A DNA stretch of 64,000 bases, from positions 124,001-188,000 of the forward strand of contig CAWJMD010000002.1 of the NCBI GenBank assembly GCA_963843835.1, read 5' to 3'. Positions 42,475-54,164 of this stretch are shown here, piece after piece; within the stretch, counting starts at the first letter, position 1; each line of letters begins with the position of its first letter. Source of the DNA: CAWJMD01 sp963843835. Lineage in GTDB: Bacteria; Actinomycetota; Actinomycetes; Actinomycetales; CAWJMD01. The position numbers were made by a program, and so were the translations under genes. Below the pieces are notes generated by a model. It made no database searches. It was not told where the DNA came from and was given only the letters and a program-made list of their open reading frames with translations.

Positions 42475-45155
42475 GTGGACAGCACCGAGGCCAGGGGTGG
42501 CACGGCCGCGCCGTACAGCCATCCCTGACCGAGGTCGCAGCCCAGGTCGCGCAGGACCCGCGCCTGGCCCTCGGTCTCGACGCCCTCGGCGACGACCGCC
42601 AGGCCGTGCGCGTGGGCGAGGGTGATGATCGCCCCCAACGTGATGCGGGCCCTCTCCGGCTCGGTGGCCAGACGGTGCACGAACGACTGGTCGATCTTCA
42701 GCACGTCCAGGTTGAAGCGCTGCAGGTAGGCCAGGGCCGAGTACCCGGTTCCGAAGTCGTCGATGGCCAGGCGCACACCCATCTCCTGCAGGCCGGCCAG
42801 AGCGTCCTGGACGGCGGGGGAGTCGGCCAGGAGGCTGCTCTCGGTGATCTCGATCGTCAGCAGGCGGATGTCGGCACCGTGCCCGTCGGCCAGCCGCTCG
42901 ATCCGCCGGCACAGGCCGGGGCGCTCGAGGGTGCGGCAGGAGACGTTCACCGAGAGCCTCGTCCCCTCGGGGCCCGGTAGGGCACCGGCGGTGCCGAGCA
43001 GGCGCAGCGCCCGGTCCAGCACCCACAGGTCGACGTCGACGATCAGCCCGCTCTCCTCGGCGACCCTGATGAACTGGTCCGGAGCCAGCATCCCCTGCTC
43101 GGGGTCGTCGAGGCGCAGCAGCGCCTCCACGCCGGTGACGGCACGGTCGGCGAGGTCCACGATCGGCTGCAGGAACACGCGCAGCCGGTTGTTCTCGATC
43201 GCGCGCCGAAGGCGCGACTCACTGTCGAGGCGACGGTCGGCGGTCTCGAGCATGCCCTGGTCGCAGACCGCGAACCCGTTGCCACCCAACGCTTTCGAGC
43301 GATACATCGCGAGGTCGGCCTTGCGTGCCAGATCCTCCCGGTCGATGTCCTCGTCGTCGGGGTCTGCCACGGCGACGCCGATGCTCACGCTGCTGACCAC
43401 CATGTGGCCGGTACGCAGCTGGTAGGGACGGCACAACGAGTCGACCACGTCCTGCGCCAGGCGGCAGGCGGCGGCCTCGTCGGGCGCCGCGTCCCACAGC
43501 AGCACGAACTCGTCGCCTCCCTGGCGCGCCACCAGCGCAGAGCCGGGCGCGACCCGCTGGAGCCGCGAACCGACCTCCTGCAGCAGCAGGTCACCCACGT
43601 GGTGCCCCAGGCTGTCGTTGATCGTCTTGAACCGGTCGAGGTCGATCATCATCAGCGCGAGCGGCCCCCGTCCGGCCACCGCGAGGGCTCGGTCGAGGCG
43701 CACGTTGAGCAGGCTCCGGTTGCCCAGCCCTGTCACGGGGTCGTGCAGGGCCAGCCGTTCGAGCGCCCGCTGCTGGTGGGTCTGGGCGGTGACGTCGAGC
43801 ACGTGGACGAGCAGGTAGGGACCCCGCGCGCTGCCCGATCCCACCTCCGTGACGTTCAGCCAGACGTTGAGGTCGTTGCCGGCCGCGGTGCGCAGGCGTC
43901 GCACCAGCCGCTGGGACGCCGCGCAGGCCCGCTCGACCTCGTCGATGCTCAGCGCCGACTGCGAGCCGTCGGCCCCCAGCACCGGCAGCGCCTCCGCGAG
44001 GGGCCCGGCCACCTCGTGGGACGGGCGTCCGAGCAGGTCGCAGAACGCCAGGTTGGCGCGGAGGACCATGCCGCGGGACGAGCCCGTCGTCCCGATGACG
44101 ACCATGCCGTAGGGGGCCTGGTCCATGGCGTGGACGAGCGCCGTCTCCGCCTCGGCGAGGGCGCGTTGCGCGACCACCTGGTCGGTCACGTCCAGGCACG
44201 CGGACCGCAGCACGGGCGTGGCGTCGGCACGGTCGCGTCGCGCGTCGACCCACGCGTGCAGTGTGCGCACCACCCCGTCGGGTCGCCGTCCCCGGAACTG
44301 CAGGGTCTGCGGCACTCCCCGCAGGGCTGCGCGGACCGCCTCGACGACGTCCCTGCGGTCATCGGGGTGCACGAGCCGGAGGAAGTCCGCCGGGCTGAGG
44401 GGCGGCGCGGTGGACTCCAGGCCCACGTGCCGGTGCATCTGCGCCGACCACTGGACCTCGCCCGTCGCGGGGTGCCACGTGGCCCAGCCAGGACCCCCGA
44501 GGTGCTGCACGGCCCGCTGCGCGGCGCGCCTGTCCGCCCTCCCCGGTCGCTGGTCGTGCGCCGCCGCCTTCGAGCCGACGTGGCCGGTCAGGGGGTCCGT
44601 CAGGGGCTGCAGCCACGGGGGTCCCTCGTCGAGCTGCAGCAGGTGCTCGATCGACCCGTTCCTCAGCTGGAGCACCCGCTCGGCCGCGGCGTGGGCACAC
44701 AACCGCGCCAGCTGGAGGTCGGTGTCGTCGAGCGGACGCGTGGCCGGCGCAGCCACCAGGACCGCCGCCTCGGAGGAGCCGTCGACGACCACCGGCACGG
44801 CGAGCGCCTCCGCGCCGCCGGGGCACGCCACGCGTCCGGGTCGACCCGAGCGCAGGACGGAACGCACCAGGTCGGCGTGCTCGACGGCGATCACCTCCGG
44901 CGACGGCCGTGGGGTCGGTCCGGCCTCGTCGTCGCCCGTCTCGTGGGCCCGGACGCGGATCCCCGCCCCGTCGGCCACGACCACGGCGACGAGACCGGCC
45001 TCGACCAGATCGCGCAGGTGCGTGACCGCGACTGCGAGCACCTCCTCCGGGCCGCTCTCGCGGATCGCGGTCTGCGCCAGCCCGAGCCGGTCGAGCAACC
45101 TCCCCGCCGCCCGCCGTGCGTCCCCGTCGTCCGTCGTCGACACCTCAGCCCCCAT
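42471..45155 (-). CDS. GAF-PAS-PAS-GGDEF-EAL c-di-GMP enzyme (second of two)
   Basis: About 894 residues from ATG 45155 (GGGGGAG upstream), overlapping the previous gene by 11 bases. Order: a GAF-like sensor (residues 15-185), two PAS units, a diguanylate cyclase domain with intact ARQGGDEFVLL, and an EAL phosphodiesterase domain with GVEALLRLDDP and the downstream DDFGTGYSALAYL. Both active sites look intact, so it could make and degrade c-di-GMP. It has no transmembrane segment. It follows clpB and another GGDEF-EAL gene in a presumed operon. Confidence 0.93.
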   Translation of the reverse strand: MGAEVSTTDDGDARRAAGRLLDRLGLAQTAIRESGPEEVLAVAVTHLRDLVEAGLVAVVVADGAGIRVRAHETGDDEAGPTPRPSPEVIAVEHADLVRSVLRSGRPGRVACPGGAEALAVPVVVDGSSEAAVLVAAPATRPLDDTDLQLARLCAHAAAERVLQLRNGSIEHLLQLDEGPPWLQPLTDPLTGHVGSKAAAHDQRPGRADRRAAQRAVQHLGGPGWATWHPATGEVQWSAQMHRHVGLESTAPPLSPADFLRLVHPDDRRDVVEAVRAALRGVPQTLQFRGRRPDGVVRTLHAWVDARRDRADATPVLRSACLDVTDQVVAQRALAEAETALVHAMDQAPYGMVVIGTTGSSRGMVLRANLAFCDLLGRPSHEVAGPLAEALPVLGADGSQSALSIDEVERACAASQRLVRRLRTAAGNDLNVWLNVTEVGSGSARGPYLLVHVLDVTAQTHQQRALERLALHDPVTGLGNRSLLNVRLDRALAVAGRGPLALMMIDLDRFKTINDSLGHHVGDLLLQEVGSRLQRVAPGSALVARQGGDEFVLLWDAAPDEAAACRLAQDVVDSLCRPYQLRTGHMVVSSVSIGVAVADPDDEDIDREDLARKADLAMYRSKALGGNGFAVCDQGMLETADRRLDSESRLRRAIENNRLRVFLQPIVDLADRAVTGVEALLRLDDPEQGMLAPDQFIRVAEESGLIVDVDLWVLDRALRLLGTAGALPGPEGTRLSVNVSCRTLERPGLCRRIERLADGHGADIRLLTIEITESSLLADSPAVQDALAGLQEMGVRLAIDDFGTGYSALAYLQRFNLDVLKIDQSFVHRLATEPERARITLGAIITLAHAHGLAVVAEGVETEGQARVLRDLGCDLGQGWLYGAAVPPLASVLST

Positions 45156-48100
45156 GCGACTCCCCCCGACTGCCCGATCCCGCCACAGGCTCAGGCCGGC
45201 CGAACAGCCAGCCCTGCGCCATGTCGCAGCCCATCGCGCGCAGGCGGTCCGCCTGCCACTGCTCCTCCACGCCCTCGGCGACCACCAGGAGGCCGTGAGC
45301 ATGGGCCAGGTCGATGATGGCCTGGACGGTGGCCGTCGCGACACCCTCGCCGAGGCCGGCGACGAACGACCGGTCGATCTTCATCTGCTGGAGGTCGAAC
45401 GACCTCAGGTACGCCAGCGACGAGTAGCCCGTGCCGAAGTCGTCCATCGCGAGGCTGGCACCGAGCTCGCGCAGGCTGCGCATCGTCGTGCGGACCTGCG
45501 GGTTGTCCTCGAGCAGGCTGCTCTCGGTGATCTCCAGCGTCAGGCGCGACCCGGGCACCCCGTGCTCCGCGAGACCGCGTGCGACCGTGTCGGCCAGGCC
45601 CTGCTGCTGCAGCGTCCGGCCCGAGAGGTTGACCGACAGCCGCATCCGGGGATCGGCCACCAGGTGCTCCAGCACGTTCAGCAGACGGAGGCTCTCGGCC
45701 AGCACGAAGCGGTCGACCTCTGTCACCAGGCCGGTGTCCTCCGCGACCTGGATGAACGTCCCGGGCATCACGAGGGACCCGTCCTCGTCGACCAGGCGGG
45801 CGAGTGCCTCGTACGAGACGACGGAACTGTCCGCCAGGTCGACGACCGGCTGCAGGTGCACGACCATCCGCTCGTCCTCGAGCGCCGACCGCAGGCGGCT
45901 CTCCGTCTCCAGGCGGACCTGCACGGCGTCCCGCAGGGCCACGTCGCACAGGGCGTGCCGGTTGCGCCCGGCGTCCTTGGCCGCGTACAGGGCGAGGTCG
46001 GCCTCGCGCAGCAGGTTCTCGCGGGTGTCGGACGGGGACGTCGCCAGCGCGATGCCGACGCTCGCGGTCGTCGTGATCCGGTGACCGGTGCCGAGCTCGA
46101 CGGGCACGGCGAGGGCACGGAGGACCTCGCGTGCCGCCTCCTCGGCGGCCTCGCTGCCCGGGAGCCCCTCGACCAGGACGACGAACTCGTCGCCGCCCAG
46201 GCGGGCCACGGACCAGCAGGGGGTCTCGTCGGCAGCGTTCTGCAGACGGCGCGACACCTCCACCAGGAGCTGGTCCCCGATGTGGTGGCCCAGGCTGTCG
46301 TTGACGGTCTTGAAGCGGTCGAGATCCAGCATGAGGAGGGCCAGAGTCGTCGGCGCGGCCGGGTCGATGCGCTCGAGCGCGGCGTCGACCCACTGCCCGA
46401 ACCGGGTCCGGTTCGCGAGACCGGTCACGGGGTCGGTCAGGGCCAGCACCTCAAGTGCCCGCTCCTGCTGGCGCTGCGCGGTCACGTCGAGCACGTGCGT
46501 CAGCACGTGCGGCCCGCCGGGGGCGTCGGCGTCGACGACCGCCGAGTTCACCCACACCTCGCGCACGGTCCCGTCGGAGCGCAGCACCCGGCGGTGGACG
46601 GGCCCGCTGTCCTGGTTGGTGGCGACCACGCGGGCGAGGGTCGCCGAGCTGGCACGCCGCTCCTCGGCGACCAGCAGGTCCTGGGCGCGCAGCCCCACCA
46701 GCTCGCCCACCGGACGTTGGACCATCTCCGCGCAGGCCTGGTTGGCCCGGAGGATCACTCCCTCGCGGCCCCGGGCTCCGCTGAGCAGCAGCATGCCGGT
46801 CGGTGCGTTCTCGAAGACCACCCGGAACTGCTGCTCGTTCGCGGCGACGGCGGCGGTCGCCTTGTCGCGCTCGGTCAGGTCGAGGACGTGACTGAGCAGC
46901 ACGGGCCGTGCCGTGCCCTTGCCCGACACCGAGCTGGTGACCAGCGCCCTGACCGTGCTGCCGTCTCGGCGCAGGTAGCGCTTCTCGTACTGGAGGTCGT
47001 CCACCTCACCGCCGAACAGGCGCCTCAGCCGCTGGGCGTGGGCGGCCACGTCGCTCGCGGGGGTCCAGCGCTCCGCGGTCAGGCCGAGCAGCTCCTCCTC
47101 GTCGTCGTAGCCGAGCAGCCTCACGAGCGCGGGGTTGGCCCGCAGCAGGCGCCCTTCGAGGCCCGGTCGCCCGTCGAGCAGGCTGATGCCTATCGGCGAG
47201 CCGTCGAAGGCCAGGCGCAGCTGGTCGTCGCGAGTCTCGACCGCACGCACCGCGGCCTCCCGCTCGGTCACGTCGAGCGTCGCACCGTGGATGCGCACCA
47301 GGGCGCCGTCCTCGTCGTACTCCCGTCGTGACCATCCCTGCAGGACGCGTGTCGTCCCGTCCGGCTGGACGATCCGGAAGACCTCCACCTGGGGGTTCTC
47401 CGCCACTGGTCCGCGGCCGCCGAGGTCGGCGGTGACGCGGTCCTCCGGATGCAGCATCGCCAGGTAGCCGGCTCCGTCGGGCGGGTCGCCGGCGGGGTCG
47501 AGCCCCGCCAGCTGGAACATCTGCTCCGACCAGTCGTGCCGGTCGGCGCGCACGTCGTACTCCCACCACGCCAGGCCGGTGAGCTGCTGGGCGGCGTGCA
47601 GGCGCTCCCCGCTCTCCACCAGTCGGGCCTTGGCGAGACGCTCGTCCGTGACGTCACGGAAGCGGGTCACCACCGAGACGACCTCCTGGCTCAGCGGGTC
47701 GAGCACCGGGAGCGCGGTGACCGACAGCCAGCTGTCCGTCGCCTCGGCCTGACCGCGGTGCCGCAGGCGGCAGACCGCGTCACGTACGTGCCGGCCGGTG
47801 CGCCATGCGACGGCGGTGGGGGCCTCGTGCTCAGGGACCGGCCGGTCGTCCTCGCCGAACAGCTGCCAGTCGAGGTCGGCCACCCGCCTCCCGGCGCCCG
47901 GCGGCCGTCCCTCCGGCAGGAACCGACGCATGGCGTGGTTGGTGAGGACGACCTCCATGTCCGGACCCTGGGTGACGACCACCGCCTCCTCGAGCGCGTC
48001 CAGCACGGTGCCCCCGAGCGCCTCGGCGTTGGCGCTGCCCGAGAGGAGGCCGAGGCGGTCGGCGGCCGTGCCGCAGCAGAGCTCGAGCAGCTGGAGGTCC

Positions 48101-48585
48101 GAGGTGCCGTACGTGCCGACGTCGCGGCTCATCACGGAGACGACGCCCTGCACGGCGTCGCCCTGGACCAGCGGGGCGGCCACCGAGGAGCCGACCCCGA
48201 AACGGGCGTTGACGGCACCGTCCGTGCGGGCGTCGCGGACGGCGTTGTAGCAGATCTGCCCGGTCCGGCTGGAGAGCACGAGTCCCGCGAGCGTCCCCGT
48301 CATCGGCACGTGGTCGCCCACCGCGGGCGAGCCGGGGAACCCGCCGGAGACGGCGCGGGCGACGAGCCTGTCACCTCCGACGAGCGTGGCCACGATGACC
48401 ACATCGGCCGCCAGCAGCTCCCTGATCGTGTCCGCGCTGACCTGCAGCACGCCGCGCAGCGTGGCGGACCGGATCGCCTCCAGGGCCTCGACCAGACGGC
48501 CCGGGGGGATGCCGAGCCCGTCCACCCGCTCCCGGGCAGGCTTCCAGCGCGCCGCGACAGGCGACCCGCCCTCCACCGGCCTCAT
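45145..48585 (-). CDS. GAF-PAS(x4)-GGDEF-EAL c-di-GMP enzyme (first of two)
   Basis: About 1,146 residues. The ATG at 48585 is taken because it lies seven bases after the clpB stop; the frame is open further upstream but inside clpB. A GAF domain (residues 30-190) is followed by about four PAS units and a GGDEF domain with ARLGGDEFVVLVEG. The EAL domain has VSYEALARLVDEDG and DDFGTGYSSLAYL. Both catalytic signatures are complete. It overlaps the next, similar gene, so the two form a tandem pair from duplication. Confidence 0.92.
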   Translation of the reverse strand: MRPVEGGSPVAARWKPARERVDGLGIPPGRLVEALEAIRSATLRGVLQVSADTIRELLAADVVIVATLVGGDRLVARAVSGGFPGSPAVGDHVPMTGTLAGLVLSSRTGQICYNAVRDARTDGAVNARFGVGSSVAAPLVQGDAVQGVVSVMSRDVGTYGTSDLQLLELCCGTAADRLGLLSGSANAEALGGTVLDALEEAVVVTQGPDMEVVLTNHAMRRFLPEGRPPGAGRRVADLDWQLFGEDDRPVPEHEAPTAVAWRTGRHVRDAVCRLRHRGQAEATDSWLSVTALPVLDPLSQEVVSVVTRFRDVTDERLAKARLVESGERLHAAQQLTGLAWWEYDVRADRHDWSEQMFQLAGLDPAGDPPDGAGYLAMLHPEDRVTADLGGRGPVAENPQVEVFRIVQPDGTTRVLQGWSRREYDEDGALVRIHGATLDVTEREAAVRAVETRDDQLRLAFDGSPIGISLLDGRPGLEGRLLRANPALVRLLGYDDEEELLGLTAERWTPASDVAAHAQRLRRLFGGEVDDLQYEKRYLRRDGSTVRALVTSSVSGKGTARPVLLSHVLDLTERDKATAAVAANEQQFRVVFENAPTGMLLLSGARGREGVILRANQACAEMVQRPVGELVGLRAQDLLVAEERRASSATLARVVATNQDSGPVHRRVLRSDGTVREVWVNSAVVDADAPGGPHVLTHVLDVTAQRQQERALEVLALTDPVTGLANRTRFGQWVDAALERIDPAAPTTLALLMLDLDRFKTVNDSLGHHIGDQLLVEVSRRLQNAADETPCWSVARLGGDEFVVLVEGLPGSEAAEEAAREVLRALAVPVELGTGHRITTTASVGIALATSPSDTRENLLREADLALYAAKDAGRNRHALCDVALRDAVQVRLETESRLRSALEDERMVVHLQPVVDLADSSVVSYEALARLVDEDGSLVMPGTFIQVAEDTGLVTEVDRFVLAESLRLLNVLEHLVADPRMRLSVNLSGRTLQQQGLADTVARGLAEHGVPGSRLTLEITESSLLEDNPQVRTTMRSLRELGASLAMDDFGTGYSSLAYLRSFDLQQMKIDRSFVAGLGEGVATATVQAIIDLAHAHGLLVVAEGVEEQWQADRLRAMGCDMAQGWLFGRPEPVAGSGSRGESHGG

Positions 48586-48592
48586 TGGTCGT

Positions 48593-51295
<2,703 letters not shown>

Positions 51296-51342
51296 CGGTC
51301 TCCCTCGCGTGCCGGTGCGCGCGGCGAGCGGCCGCGGCGCAG

Positions 51343-51363
51343 ATTGAGTCTATGTGGCTCAAC
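51343..51363. promoter_or_regulatory. HAIR element (HspR operator) upstream of clpB
   Basis: ATTGAGT at 51343-51349, seven bases, then GCTCAAC at 51357-51363. It matches the HspR inverted repeat consensus CTTGAGT-N7-ACTCAAG closely. It lies about 48-68 bases upstream of the clpB start and 137-157 bases upstream of the divergent RsbA-like gene. HspR is encoded in this window, so regulation is well supported by context. Confidence 0.85.
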
Positions 51364-51499
51364 CTCGAATCGGCGTGGGTGATTCCCCGCAGGGAACGTA
51401 CCCGTCGGGCGGAAAGGTCGCGTATCTCGTTTCAAACACCTGTCGCAGCGACCTCGGGGCGCGTACGGTGAATGCCGCGGCAGTGACGGAGGTGGAGCC

Positions 51500-52432
51500 A
51501 TGACACAGACGGCCTCCGCCCCCCCGCGGTCGACATTCCGGCACGAAGCCCTCCTCTACCGGGGCGAGCAGGACTTCCTGGACACTGCGGTCCCCTTCCT
51601 CCAAGGTGCGGTCGACGCAGGAGAAGCGGCGCTGGTCGTGGTCGGTGCCGACCGGATCTCCGCCCTCAAGGAGCGCTTGCCGGACGCGCCCGTGATGTTC
51701 GCCGACATGGCCGACGTCGGGGCCAACCCCGCTCGCATCATCCCGGCCTGGACGCAGTTCGTCGCCGAGCACGGCACGCCGGCCAGGGGTATCGGTGAGC
51801 CCATCTGGCCCGGTCGCCCCTCGTTGGAGCTGGAGGAGTGCCAGCTGCACGAGTCCCTGCTCAACGTGGCCTTCGCGGAGGCGAACGGCTTCTGGCTGCT
51901 GTGCCCGTACGACATCGACGCTCTCGGCCAGGACGTCGTCGACGGCGCGATGGCGAGCCACCCCGTCGCCATGAGCGAGGGCACCTCCTGGGAGAGCGCC
52001 GCGTACCGCGAGTACGACGAGACGAGCTCACCCGCGAAGCGACTGCCTCCCCCACCGGTGCCGCCCGCTCGCTTCCGGCTGTACCCGGGACGCCTCTCGG
52101 AGCTGCGCACCTTCGTGTCCGAGCAGGCCATCAGGCACCTCGTCGACCCCGAGCGTGCCGACGACCTGGTGGTCGCGGTCAACGAGCTGGCGGTGAACAC
52201 GCTGCTCTACGGCGGCGGTCACGCCCAGGTCGCCTGCTGGCGGGAGCCCCACGGCCTCGTGCTCGAGGTCTCCGACCACGGCAGCCTGCGCGACCCGCTG
52301 GCCGGTCGGCGACAGCCGATGCCGGACAACGAGAACGGCCGGGGCCTGTGGATGGTGCAGCAGCTGTGCGACCTGGTCCAGGTCCGGCGCACCGACGCGG
52401 GAATGGCCGTCCGTGTGCACCTGATGCACTGA
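51500..52432 (+). CDS. RsbA-like regulator: MEDS domain plus anti-sigma ATPase
   Basis: 310 residues. The N-terminal half is a MEDS/DcmR-type sensing domain (FRHEALLYRGEQDFLDTAVPFL, SWESAAYREYD). Residues 195-305 form a GHKL (HATPase_c) domain with N-box-like VAVNELAVNTLLYGGG, DHG and GRGLWMVQQL. This is the anti-sigma/RsbW-type regulator architecture that binds a sigma factor or STAS partner. GGAGG lies just before ATG 51500. It is divergent from clpB and convergent with hspR. Confidence 0.88.
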   Translation: MTQTASAPPRSTFRHEALLYRGEQDFLDTAVPFLQGAVDAGEAALVVVGADRISALKERLPDAPVMFADMADVGANPARIIPAWTQFVAEHGTPARGIGEPIWPGRPSLELEECQLHESLLNVAFAEANGFWLLCPYDIDALGQDVVDGAMASHPVAMSEGTSWESAAYREYDETSSPAKRLPPPPVPPARFRLYPGRLSELRTFVSEQAIRHLVDPERADDLVVAVNELAVNTLLYGGGHAQVACWREPHGLVLEVSDHGSLRDPLAGRRQPMPDNENGRGLWMVQQLCDLVQVRRTDAGMAVRVHLMH

Positions 52433-52490
52433 CCCTCCCCCCGTCGCATCGGGGACGTGGACGCGCCGCGGGTGGCGTGCAGGGGGGCAC

Positions 52491-52549
52491 GCTGGGGGGC
52501 GCCGGGGGGTCAGCGCTGGGGGGCGCCGGGGGTCAGCGCTGGGGACGCC
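52491..52549. repeat. G-rich tandem repeat at the hspR 3' end
   Basis: GCTGGGGGGCGCC followed by GGGGGGTCAGC (24 bases) is repeated as a 23-base copy, then a partial GCTGGGGACGCC. The array covers the 3' end and stop of hspR (stop at 52533-52535) and the spacer to the RsbA-like gene. G-runs of five or six could form a quadruplex on this strand. It sits between convergent genes. Confidence 0.6.
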
Positions 52550-53006
52550 AGACCACCAGGGCCGAGCCGGTCTGACGCCCAGTGCGCGTCGGGCGGCGGC
52601 CGGGGCGCACGGCAACGACCTCGCCTGCAGGACCCGCGGCGAAGACTCGCTGGGCGCGCTGGGCGGCCAGCAGCGCACGCTCGAGCTCCTCACCCAGCTC
52701 GCTCACGCGCTGGCGCAACGCGTCCACCTGCAGCTCGAGCTCGAGGATGCGCTTGATGCCGGCGAGGTTGACGCCCTCGTCCTGCGAGAGACGTTGCACC
52801 TCGCGGAGGACCACGATGTCGCGTGCCGAGTAGCGGCGCCCGCGGCCGGCCGTGCGGTCCGGGGTGACGAGGCCGAGGCGGTCGTACTGGCGGAGCGTCT
52901 GCGGGTGCATGCCTGCGAGCTGTGCCGCGACCGAGATCACGAACACCGGCGCGGTGTCGTCCAGCCGGCCGAAGGACGTGTCCCCACCCGGTCCGGGCCC
53001 CGCCAT
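52533..53006 (-). CDS. hspR: HspR, MerR-type heat-shock repressor
   Basis: 157 residues. N-terminal helix-turn-helix and wing: FVISVAAQLAGMHPQTLRQYDRLGLVTPDRTAGRGRRYSARDI. A coiled-coil dimerisation helix follows (residues 85-120), then a basic tail. HspR represses dnaK and clpB operons by binding HAIR repeats, with DnaK as co-repressor. Two HAIR sites exist in this window. ATG 53006 shares a base with the dnaJ stop. Confidence 0.95.
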   Translation of the reverse strand: MAGPGPGGDTSFGRLDDTAPVFVISVAAQLAGMHPQTLRQYDRLGLVTPDRTAGRGRRYSARDIVVLREVQRLSQDEGVNLAGIKRILELELQVDALRQRVSELGEELERALLAAQRAQRVFAAGPAGEVVAVRPGRRPTRTGRQTGSALVVWRPQR

Positions 53007-54031
53007 CAGGCACCCGCCACCCGGGCCTGGTCGGCCGTCGCGCGCAGGGACGCCCGCGGGTCCTCGGCCGAGGTCGCCGCAGCGAAGGCCTCGACCGCAG
53101 CCTTGGCGTCGCCGTCGAGCTTCTGAGGCACGACCACGTTGACGGTGGCCAGGAGGTCGCCCGCGCCCTTGGACGTCTTCACGCCACGACCGCGGACACG
53201 CAGCACGCGACCCGACGGGGTTCCGGCCGGCACCTTGAGGCGCACGGTACCGCCGTCGAGGGTGGGCACCTCGACACTCGCACCGAGCGCCGCCTCGGCG
53301 AAGGTCACCGGCAGCGTGATGCGCAGGTCGTTGCCCTTGCGGGTGAAGAGAGGATGGGGCTGGACGCTCACGGTGATGATGAGATCGCCTGCAGGAGAGC
53401 CCGGGTCGCCGGGACGGCCCTTGCCGGCGAGTCGGATCTTCTGGCCGTCCTGCACACCGGCGGGGATGCGCGCACGCACCGTCGTCCCGTCGGCCGAGCG
53501 CAGGGTGACCGTCGAGCCCTCCACGGCCTCGACGAAGCCGAGGGTGGTGCTGGCCTGCACGTCGGCACCGCGGCGGGGCGCTCGCGTCGCGCCGAAGCCG
53601 GCCGGGCCCCCACCGCCCTGCGTGAACAGCCCGCCGAGCAGGTCCTCGAACTCGGGCGGGACGCCGCCGCCCTGGGGGCCACGTGTGCGGTACCCCGCAC
53701 CGCCGCCCGCGGTCTGCCCGAACAGCCCACCCAGCAGGTCCTCGAAGCCGCCCGCGCCACCGGCCGCGCCGGAGCCAGCGGTGAACCGTGCGCCACCGGC
53801 CATCGCCCGCACCGCGTCGTACTGCTGCCGCTTCTCCGGGTCGGAGAGCACGGCGTAGGCTTCGCCGACCTCCTTGAAGCGGGCCTCCGACGCCGGGTCG
53901 TTCTCGTTCGCGTCCGGGTGCAGCGTGCGCGCCTTCTTGCGGTACGCCTTCTTGATCTCCGGCGCGGACGCCTTCTTGTCGACGCCGAGCACGGCGTAGA
54001 AGTCCTTGTCGAACCAGTCCTGCCCGGTCAC
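53006..54031 (-). CDS. dnaJ: DnaJ/CbpA-type co-chaperone without zinc fingers
   Basis: 341 residues. J-domain with HPD in KARTLHPDANENDP, then Gly/Phe-rich repeats (GFEDLLGGLF twice), then the two C-terminal substrate domains. The four CxxCxGxG zinc repeats of canonical DnaJ are absent, so it is a type II/CbpA-like member. It stimulates DnaK ATPase. It follows grpE by 133 bases, a gap that holds a palindrome, and overlaps hspR by one base. Confidence 0.93.
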   Translation of the reverse strand: MTGQDWFDKDFYAVLGVDKKASAPEIKKAYRKKARTLHPDANENDPASEARFKEVGEAYAVLSDPEKRQQYDAVRAMAGGARFTAGSGAAGGAGGFEDLLGGLFGQTAGGGAGYRTRGPQGGGVPPEFEDLLGGLFTQGGGGPAGFGATRAPRRGADVQASTTLGFVEAVEGSTVTLRSADGTTVRARIPAGVQDGQKIRLAGKGRPGDPGSPAGDLIITVSVQPHPLFTRKGNDLRITLPVTFAEAALGASVEVPTLDGGTVRLKVPAGTPSGRVLRVRGRGVKTSKGAGDLLATVNVVVPQKLDGDAKAAVEAFAAATSAEDPRASLRATADQARVAGA

Positions 54032-54083
54032 GGCGCCTCCCTCCGCTCAGTCTTGCTCACGTACCAACCCCTCGTCCCCTCGT

Positions 54084-54141
54084 CCTCTGAGTGCACATGG
54101 TCGCTTCCCGGGGTCGGGAAGGAGCCATAAGCACTCAGAGG
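54084..54141. repeat. Palindromic element in the grpE-dnaJ gap (second class)
   Basis: CCTCTGAGTGC (54084-54094) pairs with GCACTCAGAGG (54131-54141). Inside, TGG and CCA face each other at 54098-54100 and 54125-54127. A seven-base inner stem CTTCCCG/CGGGAAG closes a four-base loop. This order (outer arm, three bases, TGG, three bases, seven-base stem, loop) matches the 55-bp repeats elsewhere in the window, although the sequences differ. It lies 23 bases after the grpE stop and before dnaJ. Confidence 0.75.
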
Positions 54142-54164
54142 TCGGGCGGGGGACGGGGCAGGCG

